Origin: Arenibacter aquaticus
GTDB taxonomy: Bacteria; Bacteroidota; Bacteroidia; Flavobacteriales; Flavobacteriaceae
DNA length: 64,000 bases
Reading direction: 5' to 3'
Assembly (NCBI RefSeq): GCF_003957295.1
Contig: NZ_RQPJ01000015.1
Span: 1 to 64,000 of the forward strand
The position numbers and the translations under genes are program-made. This document shows positions 20,600 to 29,216 of this stretch, in pieces (the first letter of the stretch is position 1; each line of letters opens with the position of its first letter). The notes under the pieces are model-generated. The model was not told the origin of the DNA. It did not search any database and was given only the letters and a program-made list of their open reading frames with translations.

Positions 20600-21523
20600 T
20601 TATAATTGCAAATATAACTGAATTATATCTAATTTGTCCGAAGGGAAATCTTCAATATTCACCAATTCATCAAAAGAGTCAATAGCACCTACCTGCTGCC
20701 TGTAAGCTACTATCTTAGCCGCAACGGAATACTTAAAGTAAACCAGCTTGGCTATATCATGTACAGATGAGCTGTTTATATTAATTTTTGAAATAGGCGG
20801 AGGGTTCAAAACCCTATACCTTTTCAAGACCCGATCTACCACCTCTAAATCCAAACCGTATACATGACTCAGCTGCCTTTCATCTATAAAGCCTCCCAAG
20901 CGATCCCTAAATTTCACAATGCGTTGGGACAATTTATCCCCAATACCTCTAATATCCTTTAACTCTTGGGCCGTTGCCTTATTTAAATCTTTTATCTTAA
21001 TGGAACTTAAAGCCCTGTGACTTTCGTATGTCCTAATAGGATAAGGCGTGTCTACCACTTCACTTTTGTCCGTTGCCGTTAAATCGGTCTTAGTTCTGTC
21101 AGTGGCCCAATCAGGAAACTTGAAGTATGGGGCCAATTTATCCAATAAGGAATCGGAGATACGGGTAACCAATTGAAACTCCTTTTCTGAATTAACAAAT
21201 TTATTATTGGCCCTAAAATTGTGAAGCCGATCTATTTCCCCTGGAGACATCCCCAAGGTATAACCCTTATAATCTGAAATAAAATTTGGATTAAATGGAA
21301 AAATTACCATGGAGTCCCTTTTTGAATTCCGCTCCTTGAGCTCTTCCATTTTCATCTGATAATCAACATCCTCTGTGAATATTTGCGGAGTATTGTCTGT
21401 AGGGTAGGCATACCCCACAAAATAAAGTATCTGAAAAACAACAATCAACAATAGCAGAAAAAAAATCCCACTCCGCTCCTGTTTATTGAACTTAAGAAAG
21501 GATTTTGGCGCTCTATTGTTCAC
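20600..21523 (-). CDS. Helix-hairpin-helix (ComEA-like) membrane-anchored protein
   Basis: A protein of 307 residues. Residues about 19-40 (IFFLLLLIVVFQILYFVGYA) form one membrane segment near the N-terminus, followed by a linker and at least two helix-hairpin-helix units: LNKATAQELKDIRGIGDKL with RIVKFRDRLGGF, and ININSSSVHDIAKLVYF with KIVAYRQQVG. Such units bind DNA without sequence preference, as in ComEA, the periplasmic DNA receptor. A role in DNA uptake is possible but no com genes are nearby. It is conserved in flavobacteria as a hypothetical HhH protein. Confidence 0.75.
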   Translation of the reverse strand: MNNRAPKSFLKFNKQERSGIFFLLLLIVVFQILYFVGYAYPTDNTPQIFTEDVDYQMKMEELKERNSKRDSMVIFPFNPNFISDYKGYTLGMSPGEIDRLHNFRANNKFVNSEKEFQLVTRISDSLLDKLAPYFKFPDWATDRTKTDLTATDKSEVVDTPYPIRTYESHRALSSIKIKDLNKATAQELKDIRGIGDKLSQRIVKFRDRLGGFIDERQLSHVYGLDLEVVDRVLKRYRVLNPPPISKININSSSVHDIAKLVYFKYSVAAKIVAYRQQVGAIDSFDELVNIEDFPSDKLDIIQLYLQL

Positions 21524-21880
21524 ATTTTAATCCTTTAGACCAGTTAAATTACTCCTATATCCTAGAAAAGCAGCTTGTCCCCATAAAGGCAACAAGGTTA
21601 AGGCCCCATAAAAAAAAAGGCCGATCGTATAACTATAACAGCTACCCGTACCAAAAGAACAATCCGCATTGCCTCAAACCCATGACACAACACCCATTAC
21701 TTACTAGGCTTTCTAAATATACTAAAAAAATGGAATAATTGAGACAGCGGCATTTAGGCATTAGGACCGGAAACAAATACGAAAAACAAGATAACTGGCC
21801 CCTCGTTATAAAAGAAAAAATCCCATCCTGCTCTAAAATTTGGAGTAGGATGGGATCTACATTTATCTTTATATGAACGG
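21524..21880. other. Intergenic region, no gene seen
   Basis: About 360 bp between the HhH gene and the symporter gene, both on the minus strand. It holds the symporter terminator (21814-21856). A 77-codon plus-strand frame (21505-21738) overlaps the HhH gene start and has no family resemblance, so I leave it out. I find no TAnnTTTG promoter for the HhH gene. Confidence 0.4.
21812..21856 (-). terminator. Symporter gene terminator
   Basis: On the minus strand ATCCCATCCTACTC and GAGCAGGATGGGAT (21856-21820, one G-U pair, short loop) are followed by TTTTTTCTTT. A strong intrinsic terminator 25 bp after the stop at 21881. Confidence 0.88.
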
Positions 21881-23947
21881 TTACCCTTTCTCTTTACTAT
21901 TGAATAAGAGTTTGGACTTAAGTTTTTTCAAATAATCATCCAAATCACCTTTCACCTCGCCCGACATTAAGTACAGGCCTATAATATTAGGGAAGGACAT
22001 GGCCAAGATCATCATATCTGAAAAATCCAATACGGCTCCCAAACTCACAGATGCACCTACGACCACAAAAACCAAGAATAACATTTTATATACAAATTCT
22101 ACTTTTTTACTTTTCCCAAAAAGATAGGTCCAAGCCCTCATCCCGTAATAAGACCATGAAATCATGGTAGAAAAAGCAAAAAGGAACACTGCCAACGCCA
22201 ACACATAGGGGAACCATGAAAGTACACTCCCGAAGGCATCGGACGTTAATTGGGCACCTGCCATCCCCTCTACTTCATGCATTCCGGTAAAGATGAGTAC
22301 CAAGGCAGTCAGGGTACAAACAACCACTGTATCTATAAAGGGCTCCAAAAGGGCCACAAAACCTTCGGAGGGCGGATGATTGGTCTTGGCGGTACTGTGG
22401 GCAATTGCCGCCGATCCTACGCCGGCCTCGTTGGAGAATGCCGCCCGCTGAAAACCAACAATCAACACCCCTACAACACCTCCTTTTAAGGCACTAGGAC
22501 TAAAGGCCCCTTCTACTATGGCCGCAAACGCAGGTCCTATGTTTTCTATATTGATAATGATTACGGTCAAGGCGGCAAGAATATAAATAGAAGCCATTAC
22601 AGGTACTACCCTACCGGTAACATTGGCAATACTATTGATACCTCCAATAATAACCACACCTACAAGCACAGCTGTTATCACCCCAAACCAAAATCCATTT
22701 CCCTGTAAGGCCGGAAATTGTCCAGAAAGTTGCTCAAAGGATTGATTGGCCTGAAACATATTTCCCCCTCCAAAGGAAGCCCCAACTGCCAATATAGCAA
22801 ATAGGCCGGCCAACACTTTTCCAAAACCTTTTAAATTTCTTTTTTCCAAGCCATATCGAAGGTAGTTCATAGGCCCTCCAAACACCCTTCCATCAGGAAG
22901 TATATTTCTATATTTAACCCCCAGGGTACATTCCACAAATTTAGAAGACATTCCCAACAATCCGCAAACAATCATCCAAAAGGTTGCTCCAGCTCCCCCT
23001 AGGGACACAGCTACCCCAACACCTGCAATATTTCCTAGACCTACCGTTCCGGAAACAGCTGTTGCCAAAGCCTGAAAATGCGTTACCTGTCCAGGGGCAT
23101 CAGGATCATCATATTTTCCTCTTGCCAGATCAATGGAGTGCCTAAATCCACGTAAATTGATAAAGCCCATCCTAAGGGTAAAGAAAACAGCCCCTACAAC
23201 CAACCATATTACAATAAAAGGTATGGCTTTTTGCTGTGGATCCCCATTGGGGTGGGCAATTACAACCGGCTCATCATATTTAATCTGAGCAAGTATATGC
23301 GCCCCTTGTTCAATAACGTGCTCGGGGTTTTCCCAATTATATATTACCCCACCTTCTTTTACCAAATACCTTAACTCACCATTGACAGGGGCCAAAATAG
23401 TTTCCGTATCCCCGTTATTTTTGGAAATTACGGCAATCTCTTCTCCTTTTTTTACCTTTTGCCCTTCCGGCCTTAACCATTCCTTTAAGGTAAATTTATC
23501 CTGCACATCTGGGGACCATCCGGGTATTTCCACCCGTTTTACATCAGCATATATAACAGGATCATATACCCCAATTGCGGCAAATGGGTCCCAAAACAAA
23601 ACAGACCCCAAGGCACTTACTGCTGGGGTCATAATTCCGTTGAAAAATTCTGTGATGGCCTCGGCGGGCACTTTGTATTCCTTAGTAACACTTAATCCTT
23701 TAGAATCTGTAATAGTTACCGTATAAGGGGAGCCTTCCACCAATCCCGTAGATTGACTGGAGGTCAATGGAGTACTTTGATTACTCCATTTATAATGATA
23801 CGGTGGAGTACCTCCGTCTACCTCAACCCTTATTACCCCATCATTAATTCTGTTGGAAGGATTTAAAACGGTTTCCTTAACAACAAGTTCTTGGGAAAAG
23901 ACAGTAAAAGAAAGTAGCAAAAAAATGGAAGAGAAAATATTCTTCAT
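21881..23947 (-). CDS. Alanine/glycine:cation symporter with SprB-like and lipoyl-like N-terminal domains
   Basis: A 688-residue membrane protein. From residue about 244 it is a standard AGCS (sodium:alanine) symporter: TM segments beginning [15 protein letters not shown], then the family signature [20 protein letters not shown] and [19 protein letters not shown]. Upstream it has a signal peptide (1-18), an Ig-like SprB-type repeat (about 20-92: [26 protein letters not shown]) and a segment at 137-225 ([35 protein letters not shown]) resembling a biotinyl/lipoyl hairpin but without an AMKM attachment lysine. Ordinary AGCS proteins are about 450-500 residues. The gene is monocistronic. The substrate is probably alanine or glycine with Na+. 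Confidence 0.88.
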   Translation of the reverse strand: MKNIFSSIFLLLSFTVFSQELVVKETVLNPSNRINDGVIRVEVDGGTPPYHYKWSNQSTPLTSSQSTGLVEGSPYTVTITDSKGLSVTKEYKVPAEAITEFFNGIMTPAVSALGSVLFWDPFAAIGVYDPVIYADVKRVEIPGWSPDVQDKFTLKEWLRPEGQKVKKGEEIAVISKNNGDTETILAPVNGELRYLVKEGGVIYNWENPEHVIEQGAHILAQIKYDEPVVIAHPNGDPQQKAIPFIVIWLVVGAVFFTLRMGFINLRGFRHSIDLARGKYDDPDAPGQVTHFQALATAVSGTVGLGNIAGVGVAVSLGGAGATFWMIVCGLLGMSSKFVECTLGVKYRNILPDGRVFGGPMNYLRYGLEKRNLKGFGKVLAGLFAILAVGASFGGGNMFQANQSFEQLSGQFPALQGNGFWFGVITAVLVGVVIIGGINSIANVTGRVVPVMASIYILAALTVIIINIENIGPAFAAIVEGAFSPSALKGGVVGVLIVGFQRAAFSNEAGVGSAAIAHSTAKTNHPPSEGFVALLEPFIDTVVVCTLTALVLIFTGMHEVEGMAGAQLTSDAFGSVLSWFPYVLALAVFLFAFSTMISWSYYGMRAWTYLFGKSKKVEFVYKMLFLVFVVVGASVSLGAVLDFSDMMILAMSFPNIIGLYLMSGEVKGDLDDYLKKLKSKLLFNSKEKG

Positions 23948-24046
23948 AGAATTAAAAATGTTTATGTTTTTTGTTGGTTCGACATAAAATATCGGGCAAG
24001 ATCATAAAAATATTCTATGGAATCAAATATTATTGTTGAAAGATAC

Positions 24047-25054
24047 TCAAACAATATGGAACATTTCATTTAATTTTTTAATCTGTTCCGGCCTTCCAAG
24101 TACAATAACCTTACCCTGTGGCTGCAGTTTTAAATCCGCTTCGGGATTAATAATATAATTCCCATCAGGTTCAATATATCCTATTATGGTACAGCCGGTT
24201 TTTCTTCTTAGGTCTAGATCACGAAGGGAGTGATTATCTATATTGGTCATAAAATTCTCTATGGTAACCTCTTCCAAATTAGTGGTGTGTTCCCCTTCTG
24301 TAGAGAGTTTGTCCATAAAGGTTATCAAGTCTGGCATTACCACTAATGACGCCATATGGTCGCCACCAATCTTATCGGGCATAATCACCTTATTAGCACC
24401 GGCAAGTTTCAGTTTTTTCTGTGAAGCCACCTGCGAAGCTCTACTTATTATGAACAGACTTTTATTTAATTGTCTGGCCGATAGGACCACAAAAAGATTG
24501 GCAGCATCGTCCGGCAAAGCGGCTATTAGGTATTTTGCGTTTTCAATACCAGCTTGGGCCAGCACCTCGTCCTCATTGGCGTCCCCTTCTACAAAAAGGA
24601 TATCATCATCATATTTCTCTATGACCTCCTTATCCCTTTCCACCACTACAAAAGGCCTTTTATAAGCCGTTAACCTTTGGGCCGCCTGATTTCCATTGCG
24701 CCCAAATCCACAAATAATAATATGATTATTTAAACTCCTTATTTTATTTTTCACCTTTTTTTTCTTTAGAAGTTGAAGAGAATTTCTACTAAGAACATAT
24801 TCTGTAATCACTGAGATGGCAAACGCAAAAATAAATACACTGGTAATAATTAGGAGTACGGTAAAAACTTTCGCCGGTGGATCCAGTGGCCGTACTTCAG
24901 AAAAACCTACAGTTGTAACCGTAATGATGGTCATGTAAAACGCATCCACCCAAGAATAATCGGACAAGAACCTATAACCAAACACCCCAAACATCATAAC
25001 CAACGCCAACATGGCTATTGCCAAATATATTCTGGATCTAGAAAGTTTAGCCAT
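24047..25054 (-). CDS. Two-TM potassium channel with RCK (TrkA-N) domain
   Basis: A 335-residue protein. TM1 (about 8-30) and TM2 (about 64-88) flank a pore helix and filter reading TVTTVGFSEV (residues 45-54), where a classical K+ channel has TVGYGD. A cytoplasmic Rossmann RCK-N domain follows with the nucleotide-binding GFGRNG (residues about 116-121) and a TrkA-C type domain at the C-terminus. It is likely to pass K+ under nucleotide or ligand control. It is 2 bp from PspC and probably co-transcribed with DUF2851 and PspC. Confidence 0.88.
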   Translation of the reverse strand: MAKLSRSRIYLAIAMLALVMMFGVFGYRFLSDYSWVDAFYMTIITVTTVGFSEVRPLDPPAKVFTVLLIITSVFIFAFAISVITEYVLSRNSLQLLKKKKVKNKIRSLNNHIIICGFGRNGNQAAQRLTAYKRPFVVVERDKEVIEKYDDDILFVEGDANEDEVLAQAGIENAKYLIAALPDDAANLFVVLSARQLNKSLFIISRASQVASQKKLKLAGANKVIMPDKIGGDHMASLVVMPDLITFMDKLSTEGEHTTNLEEVTIENFMTNIDNHSLRDLDLRRKTGCTIIGYIEPDGNYIINPEADLKLQPQGKVIVLGRPEQIKKLNEMFHIV

Positions 25055-25056
25055 AT

Positions 25057-25284
25057 TTAAAGATCAAAAACAGAGGTCCTTTTAGTGTAAAGCAAATCCT
25101 TAATCCTTAACCAAAAGGCCATAAATAGGTAAAGGGCAAACCCAAACCCTAAGGTAACAAAGGTGAGATATATAAAAGTAGTCCTAACTACCCGAGTCCT
25201 AATCCCTAGCCGTTCTGCTATACGTCTACATACCTCAAACCCTCTTTTTTGGAAATAGTACAATAGCTTATAAAAAATATTCAT
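25057..25284 (-). CDS. PspC domain protein
   Basis: A small protein of 75 residues with the PspC layout: an N-terminal cytoplasmic segment (EVCRRIAERLGIRTRVVRTTFIY) and one membrane helix (about 37-58). In enterobacteria PspC senses membrane stress together with PspA/PspB; no pspA is seen here. It lies 9 bp downstream of DUF2851 and 2 bp upstream of the potassium channel gene, so the three form one operon. Confidence 0.8.
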   Translation of the reverse strand: MNIFYKLLYYFQKRGFEVCRRIAERLGIRTRVVRTTFIYLTFVTLGFGFALYLFMAFWLRIKDLLYTKRTSVFDL

Positions 25285-25293
25285 GCTTTAAAA

Positions 25294-26577
25294 TTAGGAT
25301 TTTCTATTTAATAATTGATGGCCCACAGCACAATGTAGGCATTTATTTTGAGTACAATATTCATTATACAACTGCAACACAGCCTGCCCTTGCATGGCCG
25401 ATGGCAATTGCAACCCAAGCTCCCTAAATTTTGAAATAATATTATTCCTTTCAGTAGGGACTCCTTCCACAATACGCAGAAGCTCTTCTGAAATGTCATT
25501 ACCTATATATTTTGCGTAGCACAATTTGATAGGCAAAATTGTATTTAGAACCAATAAATGCACAAACTTTTTGGACAGCTTACTAGCTTGCTTCCTTGAG
25601 ATTTTACCAAATGTAAAGTGGTTGTCCCAATATGGGCTTGCAGCAACATTAAACAGATCATATAATTCCGTCAGGCTACTGGCCCCAACCGCCTTACTAA
25701 ACAGATTTTGGTGGCCAGAATAAAGGTTTGCCAATTGAGAAAGCCTTATGGTAGGAAAGTTGGAAGGCCTAAGTTTAAAAAATTCCACCTTGTGCACCTT
25801 GCTCCCAGAAATATTGAATTTGGACCTTAGAAAGTTATACTCCCTTTTTAGACTATGATGATAATGGTCACCCACAATTTCGTCGGACAAAAAACCGGCC
25901 AAACCAAACAGCACACTTTCCATTTGTAAGGTATTGGCCTGTATCTTTCTAATCATAGAAAAGTCCAGTGCACAGGCAATTTCAAAAAAAGACTCTCCAT
26001 TAATTTTAAGTCCAAAGTTTTTGCACAGCACAATAAAGAAAACTTGTTCCCAATCATTATTGGAGTCCTTCAACAGTTTTTGAACCAAGCAGGATTTTTG
26101 TTCCAAGCGCTCAAAATACAGACGTTCTAACCATTTTTTGACAATAATATCATCTACTCTTGATATAGACTGTCCACAATTAATAAAAACCCCATCCTTC
26201 CGATGGAATAATTTTTGGTATTCCTCTAAAACCGATTGGGAAATATACTTTTTAAGAACCAAGGTTGGAATGCTGCTATTATCACTCCTAAATACGTCCA
26301 GATCATCGTCCCAAACAACATGCAAGATAACATTGTTGTAGTTGGGATCCCGTTCATGATGGTGGGCATACCAGTCAGAAGACCTAAGATGCATTTCTAC
26401 CGTACCGGCCCAAAGCTGTCCATTTATTCGTATTCTGGCATTAAAAAAATCGGGACCGGATAAAAGGTTATGCGTTCCTACATCCAAGACTTGAATAGAT
26501 TCATTCTTGGAGGAACGCAATTCCTCCAATTGCAACTTTTTGTACTTCCAGATAAAATGCAACAGGTCTTCCCGCAT
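25294..26577 (-). CDS. DUF2851 family protein
   Basis: A cytoplasmic protein of 427 residues. It begins MREDLLHFIWKYKKLQ and contains GPDFFNARIRINGQLWAGTVEMH and NVILHVVWDDD, hallmarks of DUF2851, which is common in Bacteroidota. Near the C-terminus it has an HHxxxxC-like cysteine-rich end (YCTQNKCLHCAVGHQLL), suggesting a metal site. The family has a nuclease-like fold by some predictions; no function is established. It is first in an operon with PspC and the channel. Confidence 0.82.
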   Translation of the reverse strand: MREDLLHFIWKYKKLQLEELRSSKNESIQVLDVGTHNLLSGPDFFNARIRINGQLWAGTVEMHLRSSDWYAHHHERDPNYNNVILHVVWDDDLDVFRSDNSSIPTLVLKKYISQSVLEEYQKLFHRKDGVFINCGQSISRVDDIIVKKWLERLYFERLEQKSCLVQKLLKDSNNDWEQVFFIVLCKNFGLKINGESFFEIACALDFSMIRKIQANTLQMESVLFGLAGFLSDEIVGDHYHHSLKREYNFLRSKFNISGSKVHKVEFFKLRPSNFPTIRLSQLANLYSGHQNLFSKAVGASSLTELYDLFNVAASPYWDNHFTFGKISRKQASKLSKKFVHLLVLNTILPIKLCYAKYIGNDISEELLRIVEGVPTERNNIISKFRELGLQLPSAMQGQAVLQLYNEYCTQNKCLHCAVGHQLLNRKS

Positions 26578-26679
26578 AGCCCAATGTAAAGAAAATAAAT
26601 TACATCAAAAAGACTACACCGAAAATACACTACCCAGCACAGCCCCTTCTTATAACAGTAAAGGGGAACCAAAAAAAGC

Positions 26680-26991
26680 CTATTCTACGATGTCCCCTGT
26701 CCAATTCATAAAGCCACCTTCCAAATTATAGGCATTTTCAAAACCTAGTTTATTCATAATGGCACATGCCTGTCCACTTCGTTGACCGGATCTACAATAA
26801 ACGTAGTAGTTTTTGGACTTATCCAACTTTTCCAACTCATCAACAAATTCTTGCCCTAAATAGATATCTATATTGGTTGCTCCGGGAATATACCCCTCTT
26901 CTACTTCTTCAGGAGTCCTTACATCCAATATAAAGGTATTCTCATCACTTTCCAATTGTGAACTCCACTCCTCTTGTGTTAAATCTGCCAT
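26680..26991 (-). CDS. Rhodanese-like domain protein
   Basis: A single-domain rhodanese of 103 residues with no signal peptide. The active-site loop is CRSGQRSG with the persulfide-carrying Cys near residue 67; the entry motif DVRTPEEVEEGYIPGATNID and exit GFENAYNLEGGFMNW are canonical. It moves sulfane sulfur in the cytoplasm; the acceptor is unknown. On the minus strand the promoter-like TAATTTTG (27019-27012) lies just before the ATG, but no TTG stands at the proper distance. Confidence 0.9.
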   Translation of the reverse strand: MADLTQEEWSSQLESDENTFILDVRTPEEVEEGYIPGATNIDIYLGQEFVDELEKLDKSKNYYVYCRSGQRSGQACAIMNKLGFENAYNLEGGFMNWTGDIVE

Positions 26992-27147
26992 TTGTTTATT
27001 TATTTATTTTTCAAAATTAGTGTTTTTACAAAAAAACATCACCCTTCCATTTAATTTATAACACTCAAACCAGGCTTTGTAAACCCCGACACCGCCACGT
27101 TTGCCTATCATTTAAAGTTTTTAACAAAATATTATCAGCCATAAATA

Positions 27148-27193
27148 TTGAAAACTTGAAATTGTCTACTACATTTGTATCTACAACAATTGT
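27148..27193 (+). promoter_or_regulatory. marR operon promoter with palindromic operator candidates
   Basis: TTG (27148-27150), 19 bp, TACATTTG (27170-27177) is a full match to the flavobacterial promoter. TTGTATCTACAA (27175-27186), an inverted repeat with arms of 5, overlaps the end of the -7 box, and ACAATTGT (27186-27193) follows. The position at the start site suits repression by the MarR protein encoded immediately downstream. Confidence 0.65.
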
Positions 27194-27199
27194 ACGGAC

Positions 27200-27646
27200 A
27201 TGAATGTAGAGGAGCGAATAAAAACAGATAAGAAACTACCCATAAAAAGCAGGACCTTAATACACTTAAGTTTAGTGGAGGCCATGATAAACGAAGTATT
27301 CACCCATCAGCTTAAGCCGTTTGGGATATCGTTACAACAATTTAACGTTCTTAGAATACTTAGGGGACAAAAAGGGAAACCGGCCAATCTCTCCACTTTA
27401 AACGAAAGAATGGTGACCAAAATGAGCAATACCACCAGATTGGTAGACAAATTAATTCAGAAGGAATATGTAGATAGGGTTATCTGCAAAAGCAATAGAA
27501 GAAAAGTGGAAATAAGCATTACCCCTAAGGGCGAGGAGGCCTTAAACAATATTGACAAGGTAATGGCAGAGGCCGAGGAGCAGTTGCTTAGAGATTTCAC
27601 CAACAACGATCTGGAAAAATTGAACGCTTTATTGGATAAATTTTAG
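27200..27646 (+). CDS. MarR family transcriptional regulator
   Basis: A 148-residue winged-helix protein with the MarR core (residues about 35-135): QFNVLRILRGQKGKPANLSTLNERM and SNTTRLVDKLIQKEYVDRV. It probably represses its own operon from the palindromes at 27175-27193. It is followed by a nitroreductase and a YceI protein, a set often seen together in Flavobacteria and suggesting response to quinone-like or oxidising compounds. The ATG at 27200 is about 20 nt from the predicted start site. Confidence 0.92.
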   Translation: MNVEERIKTDKKLPIKSRTLIHLSLVEAMINEVFTHQLKPFGISLQQFNVLRILRGQKGKPANLSTLNERMVTKMSNTTRLVDKLIQKEYVDRVICKSNRRKVEISITPKGEEALNNIDKVMAEAEEQLLRDFTNNDLEKLNALLDKF

Positions 27647-27683
27647 CATACATTAAAAAATGAATACACATTAAATTAATAAT

Positions 27684-28316
27684 ATGAACTCATATATAGA
27701 AAATCTAAACTGGCGTTATGCCACCAAAAAATTTGACAACTACAAAAAAGTACCCGAAAAAGACCTGGATATATTGCTGGAAGCAACTAGCCTAAGCGCT
27801 TCATCATACGGCTTACAGCCCTATGAAATTTTGGTTGTGGAAGACAAAGAACTAAGAAAAAAATTACAACCTGCGGCTTGGGGGCAATCCCAAATAACCG
27901 AAGCCTCCCATGTCCTTGTCTTGGCCAACCTAACAACTTTTGGTGAGGAACTAATAGACAATTACTTGCAGAACGTAAGCACAACCCGGGGTATTGCCAG
28001 TGAAGATCTGGAAGGTTATGCCGACTTTATGAAATCTAAACTACTTCCACTTTCCGAATCTGAAAAGGCCACTTGGACAGCACGGCAAACCTATATTGCC
28101 TTGGGAAATTTATTATCTGCCGCGGCAGACTTAAAAATAGATAGCTGTCCCATGGAAGGGTTCAACAGCACGGAATTCAATGAAATCCTAGGGCTTACCA
28201 CAAAAGGGTTGAACGCAGCAGTCATAGTTGCCATTGGTTATAGATCCGAGGAAGATGCCTCACAACATTACCAAAAGGTAAGAAAAGCAAAAGAAAATTT
28301 AATTACTCACTTATAA
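27684..28316 (+). CDS. NAD(P)H-dependent oxidoreductase (nitroreductase family)
   Basis: An FMN enzyme of 210 residues that reduces nitro compounds, quinones or flavins with NAD(P)H in the cytoplasm. Family features are the FMN-contacting N-terminal RYATKKFD, SLSASSYGLQPYEILVV, the ARQTYIALGNLLSAAADLKIDSCPMEGF stretch and the closing VAIGYRSEED. It lies 37 bp after marR in the same direction. Confidence 0.92.
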   Translation: MNSYIENLNWRYATKKFDNYKKVPEKDLDILLEATSLSASSYGLQPYEILVVEDKELRKKLQPAAWGQSQITEASHVLVLANLTTFGEELIDNYLQNVSTTRGIASEDLEGYADFMKSKLLPLSESEKATWTARQTYIALGNLLSAAADLKIDSCPMEGFNSTEFNEILGLTTKGLNAAVIVAIGYRSEEDASQHYQKVRKAKENLITHL

Positions 28317-28360
28317 TTTAAATCCTAACACAAATTATTAAACATTTAAACATTAAAATT

Positions 28361-28939
28361 ATGAAAAAAAGCGCATTGAGTTTGGTATTGGCAGTATTTA
28401 CAGGTTTCTCCTCCATTGCCAGCACAACAATTGACAACGAAAAAAAGCAGGTAAAGACCTCAGAAAGTACCGTAACCTGGAAGGGATATAAGGTAACAGG
28501 ATCACACTACGGTACCATAGACCTAAAAGAGGGAGCCCTAATTTTTGATGGAAATCAACTAATAGGAGGAGAATTCACTGTTGATATGGGGTCCTTGGTT
28601 TCCCACGATCTTGAAGGGAAATCCAAAGGCAAACTGGAGAATCACCTTAAATCTGACGATTTCTTTGGTGTAGCCGCCCATCCCACTTCCAAATTAGTTT
28701 TTACAAAGGTAAAAGCAAGTGGAAAAAATTCTTATGAAGTTAAGGGAGACCTTACCATTAAAGGAAAAACCAAGCCTATCAGCTTTGACATATCGGTTTA
28801 CGGAAGCAAGGCTACCGCAACAATGAAGGTAGACCGTTCCTTATACGAGGTTAAATATGGCTCCGGAAGTTTTTTTGATAACCTAGGGGACAAAACCATA
28901 TATGATGAATTTGATTTAGTGGTAGATCTGGTTTTCTAA
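28361..28939 (+). CDS. YceI family periplasmic protein
   Basis: A secreted protein of 192 residues. A signal peptide covers about residues 1-20 (MKKSALSLVLAVFTGFSSIA). The YceI lipocalin-like barrel follows with VTWKGYKVTGSHYGTIDLKEG and DLTIKGKTKPISFD. YceI proteins bind polyisoprenoids or similar lipids. It ends the marR-nitroreductase-yceI operon, closed by a terminator. Confidence 0.93.
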   Translation: MKKSALSLVLAVFTGFSSIASTTIDNEKKQVKTSESTVTWKGYKVTGSHYGTIDLKEGALIFDGNQLIGGEFTVDMGSLVSHDLEGKSKGKLENHLKSDDFFGVAAHPTSKLVFTKVKASGKNSYEVKGDLTIKGKTKPISFDISVYGSKATATMKVDRSLYEVKYGSGSFFDNLGDKTIYDEFDLVVDLVF

Positions 28940-28959
28940 AATTCTTGCCACGACTGTTT

Positions 28960-28990
28960 AAAACCTCACAATTGTGGGGTTTTTTATTTT
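28960..28990 (+). terminator. yceI terminator
   Basis: AAAACCTCACAA pairs with TTGTGGGGTTTT (28960-28983, one wobble) and is followed by a T-rich run. It separates the marR operon from the trp promoter 15 bp downstream. Confidence 0.85.
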
Positions 28991-29004
28991 TTACATAACA
29001 GGGG

Positions 29005-29035
29005 TTTGTAAATATCAAATTCCTTCTTATATTTG
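29005..29035 (+). promoter_or_regulatory. trp operon promoter
   Basis: TTTG (29005-29008), 19 bp, TATATTTG (29028-29035): a full consensus match. Transcription should start at about 29040-29042, at the first base before the leader peptide ATG (29043), so the leader peptide would be translated from a nearly leaderless mRNA; the in-frame ATG at 29052 is an alternative start. Confidence 0.78.
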
Positions 29036-29042
29036 GCCTGCA

Positions 29043-29099
29043 ATGAAAAACATGGTAAAAAATACTTGGTGGTGGAACAACTTACGAAAAACATCGTGA
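29043..29099 (+). CDS. trpL: trp operon leader peptide
   Basis: An 18-codon ORF (MKNMVKNTWWWNNLRKTS, stop TGA) with three consecutive Trp codons (TGG at 29067-29075). It lies between a consensus promoter and an intrinsic terminator upstream of trpE, the exact layout of classical trp attenuators. When charged tRNA-Trp is scarce, the ribosome would stall at the Trp codons and terminator formation would be reduced. Three adjacent Trp codons in a short upstream ORF are very unlikely by chance. Confidence 0.85.
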   Translation: MKNMVKNTWWWNNLRKTS

Positions 29100-29127
29100 G
29101 CATAGCATCATTGTAGTATAACTATAT

Positions 29128-29160
29128 AAAAGGCTTGTCATCACGACAAGCCTTTTTTTC
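29128..29160 (+). terminator. trp attenuator terminator
   Basis: AAAAGGCTTGTC pairs perfectly with GACAAGCCTTTT (29128-29139 and 29145-29156, loop ATCAC), followed by a run of T. It lies 29 nt after the trpL stop and 57 bp before trpE. The last sense and stop codons of trpL (TCGTGA, 29094-29099) are complementary to TCACGA (29141-29146) in the terminator, a short candidate antiterminator; the Trp codons can pair weakly with CATCATT (29106-29112). Confidence 0.85.
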
Positions 29161-29216
29161 GTTTGGCATTAAAAGTAAAACCATTGGGCACCCATTAGCA
29201 AATACAAAGAACTATT

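Noticed and set aside
21505-21738. Plus-strand ORF of 77 codons
   Set aside because: It overlaps the HhH gene start, has no promoter and no recognisable family; low-complexity basic and tyrosine-rich text.
26478-26672. Minus-strand 64-codon ORF before DUF2851
   Set aside because: Cysteine-rich shadow overlapping the DUF2851 start in another frame.
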